Notes: generated by a model not told the origin, from the sequence alone. Shown: positions 8,563 through 17,456, counted from the first letter of the stretch. The stretch: DNA of 64,000 nt from Pseudochelatococcus lubricantis (GCF_011762225.1 NZ_JAASQI010000004.1:248001-312000), one strand, 5' to 3'. Program-made: numbers and translations.

Positions 8563-9570
8563 TCAACGATGACGGATGCGGGGATTGACGAGGCCGTAGA
8601 GCAGATCGACCGTCAGGTTGACCGCCATGACCACCAGCGCGACGAGCAGCAGCCCGCCCTGCACGGCCGGATAATCGCGGCGGAAGATGGAATCGATCAG
8701 CCACTTGCCGATCCCCGGCCACGAGAAGATCGTCTCCGTCAGGATGGCGCCCGCGAGCAGCACGCCCACCTGCAGGCCGATGGTCGTGATCACCGGAATC
8801 ATGGCGTTGCGCAGCGCATGCATGCCCACCACCCGGAGCGGCGACAACCCCTTGGCGCGTGCCGTGCGCACGTAGTCCTCGCCCAGCACTTCCAGCATCG
8901 CCGAGCGCGTTTGACGGGCGATCACCGCGAGCGGAATCGTCGCCAGCACGACGGTCGGCAGGATGAGATGCTGGACGGCGGAAGCAAACGCGCCCTTCTC
9001 GCCCGACAACAGGCTATCGATCAGCATGAAACCGGTGACGGGCTCGAAAAAGTAGATCAGCGAGATGCGGCCGGAGACCGGCGTCCACTGCAGAATGCCC
9101 GAAAACAGGATGATCAGAAGCAGCCCCCACCAGAAAATGGGCATTGAATAGCCGACGAGGGCAATCCCCATCGACGTCTGGTCGAACCATGATCCGCGCT
9201 TGACGGCGGCAAGCACCCCCGCCGGGATGCCGATGACGATCGCGACGACGATCGCGCAGACGCTCAATTCGACCGTGGCCGGGAAAAGCGAGAAAAACTC
9301 GTTGGCGATCGGCACCTTGGTGATGATGGACTGGCCGAGGTCGCCCTGCAGCAGCCCCGTGACGTAATCGAGATACTGCTCCCATAGCGGCCGGTCGAAG
9401 CCGAATTGCGCCATCAGTGCCGCGTGGCGCTCGGGGCTGACGCCGTGTTCGCCCGCCATCAGCAGCACCGGATCGCCCGGCAGCACCCGCACGAAGCCGA
9501 AGGCCACGATCGTGATGCCGATCAGGGTCGGCACCAGATAAAGCAGCCGCCCGACAATGAACTGGACCAT
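8563..9570 (-). CDS. Dipeptide ABC transporter permease (DppB type)
   Basis: A 335-residue permease. The N terminus FIVGRLLYLVPTLIGITIVAFG and the RVLPGDPV motif are characteristic of DppB/OppB. The coupling loop EVLGEDYVRTARAKGLSPLRV and the final PRIRHR tail also match. It makes the first half of the channel. A 281-base gap containing a palindromic repeat separates it from the binding-protein gene upstream. Confidence 0.92.
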   Translation of the reverse strand: MVQFIVGRLLYLVPTLIGITIVAFGFVRVLPGDPVLLMAGEHGVSPERHAALMAQFGFDRPLWEQYLDYVTGLLQGDLGQSIITKVPIANEFFSLFPATVELSVCAIVVAIVIGIPAGVLAAVKRGSWFDQTSMGIALVGYSMPIFWWGLLLIILFSGILQWTPVSGRISLIYFFEPVTGFMLIDSLLSGEKGAFASAVQHLILPTVVLATIPLAVIARQTRSAMLEVLGEDYVRTARAKGLSPLRVVGMHALRNAMIPVITTIGLQVGVLLAGAILTETIFSWPGIGKWLIDSIFRRDYPAVQGGLLLVALVVMAVNLTVDLLYGLVNPRIRHR

Positions 9571-9634
9571 GAAGACACCTCAACGGAGCACGCGCGGAAC
9601 GCGGCCCGGGCGGAATGCCGCCGTCCGGCCGTGA

Positions 9635-9787
9635 AGCGATTCCTTTCCGGTCAGATAATTCCACCTGGCCGGAAAGCGCTCTAGAATCTGTCCTGTTTAC
9701 GTTGAAACAGGGCAGCTTCTAGGTTCCTGATTTTGAGCGAATTCTGATCGATCAGATGTTTCCATGTGCTCGGAAATCGCTCTAGAC
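9635..9787. repeat. Dispersed palindromic repeat, copy 1 (within the peptide-importer operon)
   Basis: The part at 9681-9787 closely matches the reverse complement of a sequence at about 29120-29227: CTAGAATCTGTCCTGTTT and its inverted partner, then TTTTGAGCGAATTCTGATCG and a closing CTCTAGACCA. The 5' part (9645-9680) looks like a further, diverged copy of the short TTCCGATCAGATGATTCC arm. The hairpin arms here have two mismatches. The repeat fills most of the gap between the binding-protein gene and the DppB-type gene. It has no coding potential and no transposase, so it is probably a REP/MITE-like non-autonomous element. Confidence 0.75.
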
Positions 9788-9851
9788 CATTCCTATGCTT
9801 CGTTGAGATGTAGAAATGGCCCATCTTTTTGGTTCTGATGCCCAAATTGCT

Positions 9852-11447
9852 TTAATCTGCGATATCGACGCCGTCGAAGCGGTGCGAGCCGAGCGGATCC
9901 ATCTTGTACCCGCTGACCTTCGTGGACAACGGCTGGAAGACCGTGGAATGAGCCAGCGTCGCCCACGGCGCCTGCTCCTTGAAGATCGCCTGCGCCTCCT
10001 CGTAAAGCTTCGCGCGCTCGGCCTGACCGGAGAGGGTCTTGGCCTTCAGGACGATCTCATCGAAAGGCTTGTAGCACCATTGCGCGCGGTTGTTGTTGCC
10101 CACGCCGGCGCAGCCCAGCAGCACGCCGAGGAAGTTGTCGGGGTCGCCGTTGTCGCCCGTCCAGCCCAGGATCACGGCGCCGTCACGGTCCACTTCCGCC
10201 GCCTTCTTGAGGTATTCGCCCCATTCCATCGAGACGATCTCGACACCGACGCCCACCTTGGCGAAATCGGCCTGGATCAGCTCGGCCGTGCGGCGCGCGT
10301 TGGGCATGTAGGGGCGGCTCACCGGCATCGCCCAGACCTTCATCTTCAGGCCCTTGACGCCGGCGGCCTCAAGCGCCTTCTTCGCGGCTTCGGGATCGTA
10401 CTTGTCGTCCACCGTGCTTTCGCTATAGCTCCACATCGTCGGCGGGATCGGGTTCTTCGCCACCTGCCCGGAACCCTGGAACACGGCGTCGATGATCGCC
10501 TGCTTGTTGATCGCCTGGTTGAGCGCACGGCGCACCTCGGGCCTGTCGAACGGCGCCATCCGGGTGTTATAGGCGAGATAGGCGATGTTCAGCCCCGCCT
10601 GCTCCTCCACCTTCAGCTTGGGATCGGCCCGCAGGCCCGCGAGGTCGGCCGGCGGCGGATAGGGTGCGGCCTGGCACTCGCCTGCCTTCAGCTTCTGCAC
10701 GCGCACGGCCGGATCGGTGGTGATGGCGAAGACGAGATTGTCGATCGGCTGCTTGCCGCCCCAGTAATCGGGGTGCGCCGCATAGCGGATGACGGCGTCC
10801 TTTTGGTAGGCGACGAAGGCGAAGGGCCCGGTGCCGATCGGCGCGAGGTTGATGTCTGCCTTCTTGTTGGCAGCCTCAAGCTTGTCTGCATATTCCTTCG
10901 ACAGAATCGATGCAAAATCCATCGCCAGATTGGCGACGAAAGGCGCATCCGGCCGTGTCAGAACGAACTTCACCGTGTAATCGTCCACCTTGACGATGTC
11001 CTTGATGAGATTCGGCATGTCCATGCTGTCGAAATAGTCCCACGCGACGCCGGACGTATACTGATACCAGGGGCTGTCCTTCTGACGCTGGCGGTTGAAG
11101 GAGAACAGCACGTCGTCGGCATTGAACTCGCGGGTCGGCGTGAAGAAGGACGTCTTCTGGAACTTCACGCCCTTGCGCAGGTGAAACGTGTACTCAAGGC
11201 CGTCGTCCGACACCTCCCACTTTTCGGCGAGCGCCGGCACGACGGTCGTCTCGCCTTTCTCGAACTCCACCAGACGGTTATAGAGCGTCTTCGAGGAGGC
11301 GTCGTTCGTCGTGCCGGCCGTGTAGGGCGCGGGATCGAAGCCTTCCGGCGACCCTTCAGAGCAGTATATCAGGGTCTTGGCGGAGGCCGTGCCGGCAAGC
11401 AACATCGCCGCGACGGAAGCCGCCGCGAACACCGTTTTACGTACCAT
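9852..11447 (-). CDS. Dipeptide/peptide ABC transporter, periplasmic substrate-binding protein
   Basis: A 531-residue family-5 solute-binding protein (DppA/OppA type). The start at 11447 (MVRKTVFAAASVAAML) has AGGGGAAC upstream; an ATG eight codons earlier lacks this. The signal peptide ends near TASA. The mature protein begins KTLIYCSEGSPEGFDPAPYT and has the family signature in LAEKWEVSDDGLEYTFHLRKGVKF. It delivers peptides to the two permeases and two ATPases downstream on the same strand. The intervening repeat could uncouple its expression level from theirs. Confidence 0.92.
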   Translation of the reverse strand: MVRKTVFAAASVAAMLLAGTASAKTLIYCSEGSPEGFDPAPYTAGTTNDASSKTLYNRLVEFEKGETTVVPALAEKWEVSDDGLEYTFHLRKGVKFQKTSFFTPTREFNADDVLFSFNRQRQKDSPWYQYTSGVAWDYFDSMDMPNLIKDIVKVDDYTVKFVLTRPDAPFVANLAMDFASILSKEYADKLEAANKKADINLAPIGTGPFAFVAYQKDAVIRYAAHPDYWGGKQPIDNLVFAITTDPAVRVQKLKAGECQAAPYPPPADLAGLRADPKLKVEEQAGLNIAYLAYNTRMAPFDRPEVRRALNQAINKQAIIDAVFQGSGQVAKNPIPPTMWSYSESTVDDKYDPEAAKKALEAAGVKGLKMKVWAMPVSRPYMPNARRTAELIQADFAKVGVGVEIVSMEWGEYLKKAAEVDRDGAVILGWTGDNGDPDNFLGVLLGCAGVGNNNRAQWCYKPFDEIVLKAKTLSGQAERAKLYEEAQAIFKEQAPWATLAHSTVFQPLSTKVSGYKMDPLGSHRFDGVDIAD

Positions 11448-12010
11448 CGGTTCGTTCCCCTTTGTTGTCATTTCATGACCAGCCGGAATGCCCGGTCATG
11501 TTTCAAACGCTCAACAGACGCAGGTGACCCGCGATCGGATGACGCCGCAGTCCTCCGGAGCCAATTCCGAAGCAAAAGCGATGCCAGCTGCTGACCGTAG
11601 GTCCGGCCGCGCCCGACACCCTGCTCGTACTTCGCAAAATCGCGCCAACGGCGCTGCGCTCACCGTGCGTCTGCCTCGAAAACTGGCACCCCGTGAAATG
11701 ACAGGCCATTGCCCTTGTTGTGGGCACCGGCGCGCCATCCGGCGTTCTGCCACGTCCCGATTCCCCCTCGCCCCGTTTTTATGGTTTCAATTTATATGTG
11801 ATTTTCGGCAATGTCTAATCCTTCCCTCGGATCGAATCCTTATTGTGTTAATTAGTTGATGCACCATCTCGGCGGCTGTCGACATCAATTATTGCAATTG
11901 CTTGATAAAAACAGGTGCGGACAGATCGGCGGCTGCCCGCCATACGCAACGCCCCCGGCCATCACGGCCGGGGGCGGGGGTTTGTATTACGGTGATGGAG
12001 GAAAGTCGGC
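11448..12010. other. Intergenic region upstream of the peptide importer
   Basis: 563 bases with no convincing gene. The right end holds a GC-rich stem-loop (11951-11975). An AT-rich stretch runs from about 11770 to 11905. The promoter of the leftward peptide-importer operon must lie here, but I could not pick -35/-10 boxes with confidence. Short open frames here lack start signals and resemble no family. Confidence 0.5.
11951..11975 (-). terminator. GC-rich stem-loop downstream of the autotransporter gene
   Basis: GCCCCCGGCC (11951-11960) and GGCCGGGGGC (11966-11975) form a perfect 10-bp stem with a five-base loop, 35 bases past the stop of the leftward autotransporter gene. No T-run follows in that direction, so intrinsic termination may be weak. 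Confidence 0.5.
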
Positions 12011-15000
12011 TCAGAACTTCCAGTTCAGATTGGCCTTGAAGCCGTGGTCCTGCGTGTCGTCGCCAAGCTGGCCCGCATAGGACAGGCCCACCGTCACCGC
12101 GTCGGTGACAGCGGCGTCGAGGCCTGCTTCCAGCACCGCGACATCGCGCGCCACGGGCACGCTGCTCGTGGTGAAGGCACTGCCCCGGCCGAACCAGAAG
12201 GTCGATTCCGGCGTGATGTCGTCGAAGGCGTGGCGCCAGCCGACGAGGCCGCGCGCCGTGGCCTTCACACTGCCCAGATCGAACGTCGCCGACAGGCGCA
12301 GGCCCAGCGTGGAATAGGTCACGTCGGTGTCGTCTCCCTTGCTGAACAGCGCCGCCGCGCCACCGCGCTCAACGAAGCCGTCCGTGTGCAGGTTGACATA
12401 GGCGAGACCCGCGAAGGGCTCGAACGAGACAGCGCCGACATCGAACCGGTAGCCCACCTCGCCGAACACCTGCGCGGTGGCAGCGTCGTAGGAGCCGCGC
12501 AGGCCATCGCTGAAGCCGGCGAAGGTTGCGAAACGGTCCGCCGACACGTCGTGCCACGTATAGGCACCGCCGAAGCGCAGCGAGAAAGCGTTCCACTGCC
12601 CGCCGCCGTAGAGGCCGAGATGGTAGTTGTCGCTGTCCGCCGACGAGAGGCGGTCATCGAGATCGACCTCGGTGCGGCTGTAGCCGGCGAGCGCGCCGAA
12701 GCGCCAGTTGTCGCTCACAAGCGCGTCGGCGCCGATGAAGAAGCCGCCCGTCGTGCGGTCGATGTCGCCGGCGTTGAAGTTGCCGTCCGTCTTGCCCCAC
12801 GAACCGAAGCCCTGGCCCCAGAACGCATAGGGCGCGTTGGCGGACGCCGGCGTCGGCGCGGGCAGCGCGCCCTTGACGACCGGCTGGTCCTTGGCATCGT
12901 AGGTCACGACGCCGGCCGCGCCGTTGACGCCGTCTTGCGCCGCGCGCAGACGGCCGAGCGCGGCATCGCGCACGAAGCGGCTGTCCTCGATGGCGGCCGT
13001 CTTCACCGCGCTGTGGATTTCGCCCGAGAGCGCGTTGAAGGCGACGAGCGCCTCCGGCGTGCTGAGGCCGACGACCGCGTTGTAGATGGCGCTGTCCGGC
13101 CCGGCGCTCTGCACGCCCACGGCGGTCGCCGCCTGATTGGCGGTCTGCGCGATGGTGGCGAAGGAGATGTCGTTGCGCGTCAGCGTCAGGAAGGCATCCG
13201 TCGCCCCATAGGACAGCGACGGCGTCAGGAAGGCAAGGTTCGAGGTCACGCCCTCGAACCGGCCGGCCACGCCGCCGTTCGCCGTCAGGATCGTGTAGCG
13301 GGTGCGTGGGTCGTAGCTGCCGGTTTCCGCCAGCACCTGCACCAGGCCGCCCTCGATGGTCGCCTTGCCGGCAACCGCCAGATGATCCGACAGCCCGGCC
13401 GCGTTCACGTCCACCACATAGAAGGAGCCTGCGGAGAACGTCGCGTTGCCGGAAACGGTGAAGCTGCCGATGGAATGACCCGGCGCGACGGTGCCGCCGC
13501 TGCCGACGGCGAGGCCCGCCGCCGAGCCCGTGCCGTTGAGGGCCGCGCCGCGCCCGACGGTCACCGACGAGTTCTTAAGCGCGCCGTCCACCGTCAGCAG
13601 ACCGCCGGTGATGTAGGTCGGGCCGCTATAGGTGTTCTGCCCGGTCAGCGCCAGCGTACCCGTGCCCGCCTTGGTGAGGCCGCCGGCGCCGCTGATATCG
13701 TTGTTCCATGAATCCCTGGCGTTGAAGCCGCCCTTCGCGGCATCCATGGTCACCGTCACGTTGCTCATGAAGGCGCCGTAACCGTCGGCGGCGGAGAAGA
13801 GGTCGAGGCGCGCCCAGCCCGAACCGTCGTCGAGGGGGCCGCCGGAGGGCAGTTCCGTCGTCGCCAGCACGTCGCGGCGCTGGCCGTCATCGAGGTAAGG
13901 GAAGCGCGTGGACAGCAGCACTTCGGCGCCTTCCGGCACCACGGGCCCGCGATCGGTGGGGCCGACGCTGCCGAGGCCGTAGGTCAGGCGGTAGGTGAAG
14001 TCGGCCTTGTTCGCCGCCTTGTCGCTGAAGCGGTCGGGCGCGCCGCGCGCCGCGCAGGTGGCGATGTCAGTGCCGCAGCCGCCTTCGAGCAGCTTGCGCA
14101 GATCGGCATTGGCGGCAACGAACAGCGCCGGGCTCTCCTGCATGGCGCGGGCGACGTTCTGCAGGGCGATGATGCGGCCGCCGATCACGTCGAGCGGATA
14201 ATGGACGCCGAGCACGATACGGCTGTCGCCGAACTCGGAGCCGCGCGTCAGCGCTTCCTGAAAGCGCTCGGGAACCAGCATGGCGAACAGCAGCGCGGAC
14301 GAGTAGCCGAAGGTGGTGTGGCCGCTGGGGAAAGCGGGGCTCGTCTTCAGGCTGGCGTTGAGGATGTCCTTGCCGCTATCGACCGGCAGGCCGAGGAGGT
14401 CGACGCCGCTGAAGCGCTCAATGCTTCCGGAACTCACCTGGAACGGACGCGAGTTGCCGATGGCGTTCCGCGTCTCTTCCGGCGGATTGTAGGCGAGGTC
14501 GTATACGTTGAACCGCCCGCCTTCGGGCAGCGTCACACCGTGGGCGGGCTCGTTATGGACGGTGCCGTCCGCGAAGAAGGTCTTGGCGGCTTCGGAATCG
14601 GAGAAGGCCGCGTTGTAGTTAACGTCGTAGAACAGGCCTGTCGTGGCCGCCGAAACGTTCGTGGTGTTGTAGGGAAGTCCGTAGCCGATGTAGGGCGATT
14701 TCGGATCAGGATAGAAGTAGACCTGTTGGCTGAAAATTCCGTTCAACGCCGTTCCCAGGCTGTCGGAAACGACACGGCCGTTGGTGGCGGACAGAAGCAG
14801 CCCGGCAAAGGTGTTGTCACTGAGCGCCTGCGCGCGCTCGGCATCGGTCGAAGCGTTGTTGATGCCGATGGCCGTCGCCAGATTGCGGTCGAGCACATCC
14901 CGCCCGGCCTGTGTGTTCAGCAGGGTGCTGAAGGGCGACAGGGCGTTGATGGCGCCGATGTTGGTCGCCGTCTGCGCCATGGCAGGATACGCACCGGATA

Positions 15001-15046
15001 TCAGCAACGAAATTGTCAGAACAGAAACGCTATGCATGTATCGCAC
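12011..15046 (-). CDS. PAP2-family acid phosphatase fused to an autotransporter (type V secretion) barrel
   Basis: A 1011-residue protein. Residues 1-25 are a Sec signal (LLISGAYPAMAQ). Residues 180-300 hold the class A/PAP2 phosphatase motifs in order: SRP (199-201), PSGHTTFGYSSA (from 240) and SRIVLGVHYPLD (275-286, catalytic His). A glycine/threonine-rich passenger segment follows with an autotransporter-associated beta-strand repeat near 450-490 (GAGGLTKAGTGTLALTGQNT). The C-terminal 270 residues are an autotransporter beta barrel ending in the usual aromatic LNWKF. It should place a phosphatase on the cell surface or release it. The GTG start at 15046 is preferred because GAGGAGG lies seven bases upstream; an ATG three codons later is spaced too far. 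Confidence 0.85.
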   Translation of the reverse strand: MRYMHSVSVLTISLLISGAYPAMAQTATNIGAINALSPFSTLLNTQAGRDVLDRNLATAIGINNASTDAERAQALSDNTFAGLLLSATNGRVVSDSLGTALNGIFSQQVYFYPDPKSPYIGYGLPYNTTNVSAATTGLFYDVNYNAAFSDSEAAKTFFADGTVHNEPAHGVTLPEGGRFNVYDLAYNPPEETRNAIGNSRPFQVSSGSIERFSGVDLLGLPVDSGKDILNASLKTSPAFPSGHTTFGYSSALLFAMLVPERFQEALTRGSEFGDSRIVLGVHYPLDVIGGRIIALQNVARAMQESPALFVAANADLRKLLEGGCGTDIATCAARGAPDRFSDKAANKADFTYRLTYGLGSVGPTDRGPVVPEGAEVLLSTRFPYLDDGQRRDVLATTELPSGGPLDDGSGWARLDLFSAADGYGAFMSNVTVTMDAAKGGFNARDSWNNDISGAGGLTKAGTGTLALTGQNTYSGPTYITGGLLTVDGALKNSSVTVGRGAALNGTGSAAGLAVGSGGTVAPGHSIGSFTVSGNATFSAGSFYVVDVNAAGLSDHLAVAGKATIEGGLVQVLAETGSYDPRTRYTILTANGGVAGRFEGVTSNLAFLTPSLSYGATDAFLTLTRNDISFATIAQTANQAATAVGVQSAGPDSAIYNAVVGLSTPEALVAFNALSGEIHSAVKTAAIEDSRFVRDAALGRLRAAQDGVNGAAGVVTYDAKDQPVVKGALPAPTPASANAPYAFWGQGFGSWGKTDGNFNAGDIDRTTGGFFIGADALVSDNWRFGALAGYSRTEVDLDDRLSSADSDNYHLGLYGGGQWNAFSLRFGGAYTWHDVSADRFATFAGFSDGLRGSYDAATAQVFGEVGYRFDVGAVSFEPFAGLAYVNLHTDGFVERGGAAALFSKGDDTDVTYSTLGLRLSATFDLGSVKATARGLVGWRHAFDDITPESTFWFGRGSAFTTSSVPVARDVAVLEAGLDAAVTDAVTVGLSYAGQLGDDTQDHGFKANLNWKF

Positions 15047-15298
15047 GGGTTATCCTCCTCGACTGGCTATTCTGCCTGTCGAGAGCAGTTAAAAGCATGC
15101 AACGACGGTATCATGACGCTGGAATATAGCCACCTTAACTGTTGAATACGGACGGATCGGAACGACCGGCGTGCAGTTGTGCAGACGCCAGCTTGCGCCG
15201 GGGCCGCGGAGATTTCGTCGGCAATGACGTCGCGATTCTGCTGAAACAATGGAGACGAATCAAAGCGATCCGGGTATATTGAGAGGTTCGCGAGAAAA

Positions 15299-15312
15299 TT
15301 GATTCTGATCAA
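15299..15312 (+). promoter_or_regulatory. Perfect FNR/FixK/Anr box
   Basis: TTGATTCTGATCAA is an exact TTGAT-N4-ATCAA dyad, the consensus of FNR, FixK and Anr oxygen/nitric-oxide regulators. A TAATAA -10-like hexamer at 15334-15339 would put transcription start near 15346, so the box centre falls close to -41, the position used in class II activation. The gene it points at starts at 15444. It lies between that gene and the leftward autotransporter gene (15046) and could affect both. Confidence 0.7.
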
Positions 15313-15443
15313 TATATTCGGTTGAAGGAAAAATAATAAAAATCTGGAAAATAATCCGGGAAAATATATTCATGCTCATTGACTGGTTTTCCCGTCCCGG
15401 AAAAAGCTGTCCACCTCGTATGAGCCAACAAGAGGAACTGACC

Positions 15444-16562
15444 TTGTTCTACGTCGACATTCCCTCCCCTGCCGACATCAGCACCCTGAGCGCCCTGCGC
15501 GCCGATGCCGTCGTCTCGATCTACCTGCCGACGACGCCGGTGACGCAGAACGTCGGCGCCAGCCGCGTGGCGCTGGGCAATCTCATCAAGGCGGCGAGCC
15601 GCCAGCTTGGGGACGCCGGGTTCGACAAGCGCCGCCTCGCCGCGTTGGAGGAGCAGCTTCTCGACCTGCAGGACGACGACGAGTTCTGGGTGCAGCAGGC
15701 GAACAGCCTTGCGGTCATCGCGACGCCCGACCAGTTGAAAACCTTCCGCCTCGCCAACAAGCTCTCCGAGATCCTTGAGGTCTCCGACCGCGTGCATTTG
15801 AAGCCGCTTCTGCGCGCCATCACTTTCCCGCACGCGGCCTATGTGCTGTCGCTGTCGGAAAACGACGTGCGCCTGGTCGAGCTGTCCGCCGACCTGCCCG
15901 CGCAGCCGGTCTCCGTGCACGGCCTGCCGCGCGACGCCGCCTCGGCCGCCGGCAAGTCGACCCTGAATGACCGCTCCCATTCCCAGCGCATCCATGGCTC
16001 GGAAGGGCAGAAGACGCGGCTCACGCAGTACTCCCGCAAGGTGGATGCCGCGCTGCGTCCGCTGCTGTCGAGGAGTTCCGAGCCGCTGATCCTCGCCGCC
16101 ACGGAGCCGCTGGCGTCGCTCTACCGCACCGTCAGCTCCTACCCGCACCTGCTGGCGCAGGGCATCGCCGACAGCACCGACCGCTGGACGCCCTCGCAGC
16201 TCGCGGACGCCTCCCGCCCGATTCTCGACGCGCATTATGCCGAGCAGATCGAGGCCGCGAAGGCGCTCTATGCCGTCCGTCAGGCGGAACGGCGCGCCAC
16301 GACCGACGTCGCCGACGCGGCGCGGGCGGCAACCTTCGGCCAGGTCGACACACTGTTCGCGGACATCGACGAGGTGCTGCACGGCACGGTCGACGACGCC
16401 ACGGGCGAGGTGCAGTTCGGCGAGGAAGGCCCCGACACCTACGGTATCGTCGACGAGATCGCGGTGCGGGTGCTGAACAGCGGCGGCAAGGTGCTGGCCG
16501 TGCGGCGCGCGGACATCCCGGGCGAAGGCTCGCTTGCGGCCATTCTGCGTTTCCCGCTCTGA
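15444..16562 (+). CDS. baeRF family protein (bacterial archaeo-eukaryotic release-factor-like, family 11 type)
   Basis: A 372-residue protein beginning LFYVDIPSPADISTLSALRA and resembling bacterial homologues of eRF1 (COG1503-like). These share the release-factor fold; their role is not settled, with suggested links to ribosome rescue or stress. Seen here: a central segment with acidic and basic stretches (STLNDRSHSQRIHGSEGQ) and a C-terminal domain ending AVRRADIPGEGSLAAILRF. I choose TTG at 15444, which has AAGAGGA seven bases upstream and gives the usual N terminus; an ATG at 15420 and one at 15372 lack a ribosome site. An FNR/FixK box lies upstream and a strong terminator follows. Confidence 0.75.
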   Translation: MFYVDIPSPADISTLSALRADAVVSIYLPTTPVTQNVGASRVALGNLIKAASRQLGDAGFDKRRLAALEEQLLDLQDDDEFWVQQANSLAVIATPDQLKTFRLANKLSEILEVSDRVHLKPLLRAITFPHAAYVLSLSENDVRLVELSADLPAQPVSVHGLPRDAASAAGKSTLNDRSHSQRIHGSEGQKTRLTQYSRKVDAALRPLLSRSSEPLILAATEPLASLYRTVSSYPHLLAQGIADSTDRWTPSQLADASRPILDAHYAEQIEAAKALYAVRQAERRATTDVADAARAATFGQVDTLFADIDEVLHGTVDDATGEVQFGEEGPDTYGIVDEIAVRVLNSGGKVLAVRRADIPGEGSLAAILRFPL

Positions 16563-16576
16563 GCCCTTGCATGCGC

Positions 16577-16603
16577 GCCCCCGCCGCTTCGCGGCGGGGG
16601 CGA
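16577..16603 (+). terminator. Strong stem-loop terminator
   Basis: CGCCCCCGCCGC (16577-16588) pairs with GCGGCGGGGGCG (16592-16603), a perfect 12-bp stem with a TTC loop, 14 bases past the stop of the baeRF gene. It is followed by AATTTAC rather than a clean T-run. Confidence 0.65.
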
Positions 16604-16618
16604 ATTTACCTGGACGGG

Positions 16619-16731
16619 CATGTCATCGTTTCTGTAGAATGATGACATGATCCTGGCTTCTGATTTTGAGCGAATGCTCGGCGATCATATGATTTCAGCC
16701 GATCAGAACGCACGCTAAAGCAATTTCAGCA
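16619..16731. repeat. Dispersed palindromic repeat, copy 2 (partial), next to the ogt start
   Basis: A hairpin CATGTCATC...GATGACATG (16619-16627 and 16641-16649) is followed by TTCTGATTTTGAGCGAATG, which matches the TTTTGAGCGAATTC core of copies 1 and 3, then a degenerate GATCATATGATTTCAGCCGATC dyad in outline. The end CTAAAGCAATTTCAGCA (16715-16731) recurs at 29020-29036. The copy ends five bases before the ATG of the following gene, so it supplies that gene's leader. Confidence 0.65.
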
Positions 16732-16735
16732 AACC

Positions 16736-17266
16736 ATGTCCACCGAGCCGATGCCCACCGTCCTTTACACTTTTCTGGAAAGCCCCATCGGCAACCTGCT
16801 TCTGGTTGGAGACGGGGAAAGGCTGTCGCGGATCGGCTTCCCGCGCGGGAAAGGCTCGTTCGCGCCGGAGGCGTCCTGGCGGCGGGACGATACGGCCTTC
16901 ATGGATGCACGGGCGCAATTGCGCGCCTATTTCGGCAGGGAGCTGCACGCCTTCGACCTGCAGCTCACGCCCGTCGGCACGCCGTTTCAGAAACAGGTCT
17001 GGCAGGCACTGACGCGCATTCCGTGGGGAACCACCGCCAGCTACGGCGAAGTAGCGCGAGGCATCGGCCGGCCGGCGGCGAGCCGCGCGGTCGGCGCCGC
17101 CAACGGCGCCAATCCGTTGCCCATTGTCGTACCGTGCCATCGTGTCATCGGCGCCAGCGGCGCGCTCACCGGCTTCGGCGGCGGGATCGACACCAAGAAA
17201 TGGCTGCTCGCGCTTGAGACGGAAAGCGACATTCCGCCTCCCCTCCCAACCCTTCGGGACGAGTGA
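16736..17266 (+). CDS. ogt: Methylated-DNA--[protein]-cysteine S-methyltransferase
   Basis: A 176-residue suicide DNA-repair protein that removes alkyl groups from O6-alkylguanine or O4-alkylthymine. The active site lies in IVVPCHRVIG (acceptor Cys about residue 127), followed by the Asn/Gly-rich GALTGFGGG. The helix-turn-helix and Arg finger are within GTTASYGEVARGIGRPAASRAVGAA. Length fits the Ogt type without an Ada domain. No good Shine-Dalgarno precedes the ATG at 16736, where a dispersed repeat ends; a second ATG at 16751 is possible. Confidence 0.93.
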   Translation: MSTEPMPTVLYTFLESPIGNLLLVGDGERLSRIGFPRGKGSFAPEASWRRDDTAFMDARAQLRAYFGRELHAFDLQLTPVGTPFQKQVWQALTRIPWGTTASYGEVARGIGRPAASRAVGAANGANPLPIVVPCHRVIGASGALTGFGGGIDTKKWLLALETESDIPPPLPTLRDE

Positions 17267-17456
17267 ACGCGCGGCGCGAAAGTCGCGGGTGCTGCCTGAA
17301 CAGGCGGACCGCCCAAATCCCGGGCAGGCGCCGCGTTCCTTTTGGCTCCGTCGTCAGGATCGTTGCGCACCGATAGGCAGCCGGACGGCTGGCGCGCTTC
17401 TTGCTTCGCTCTCTTCCGTCAGCGCTCGGCGGCGCGACGACAACGGAGGGAATGCG

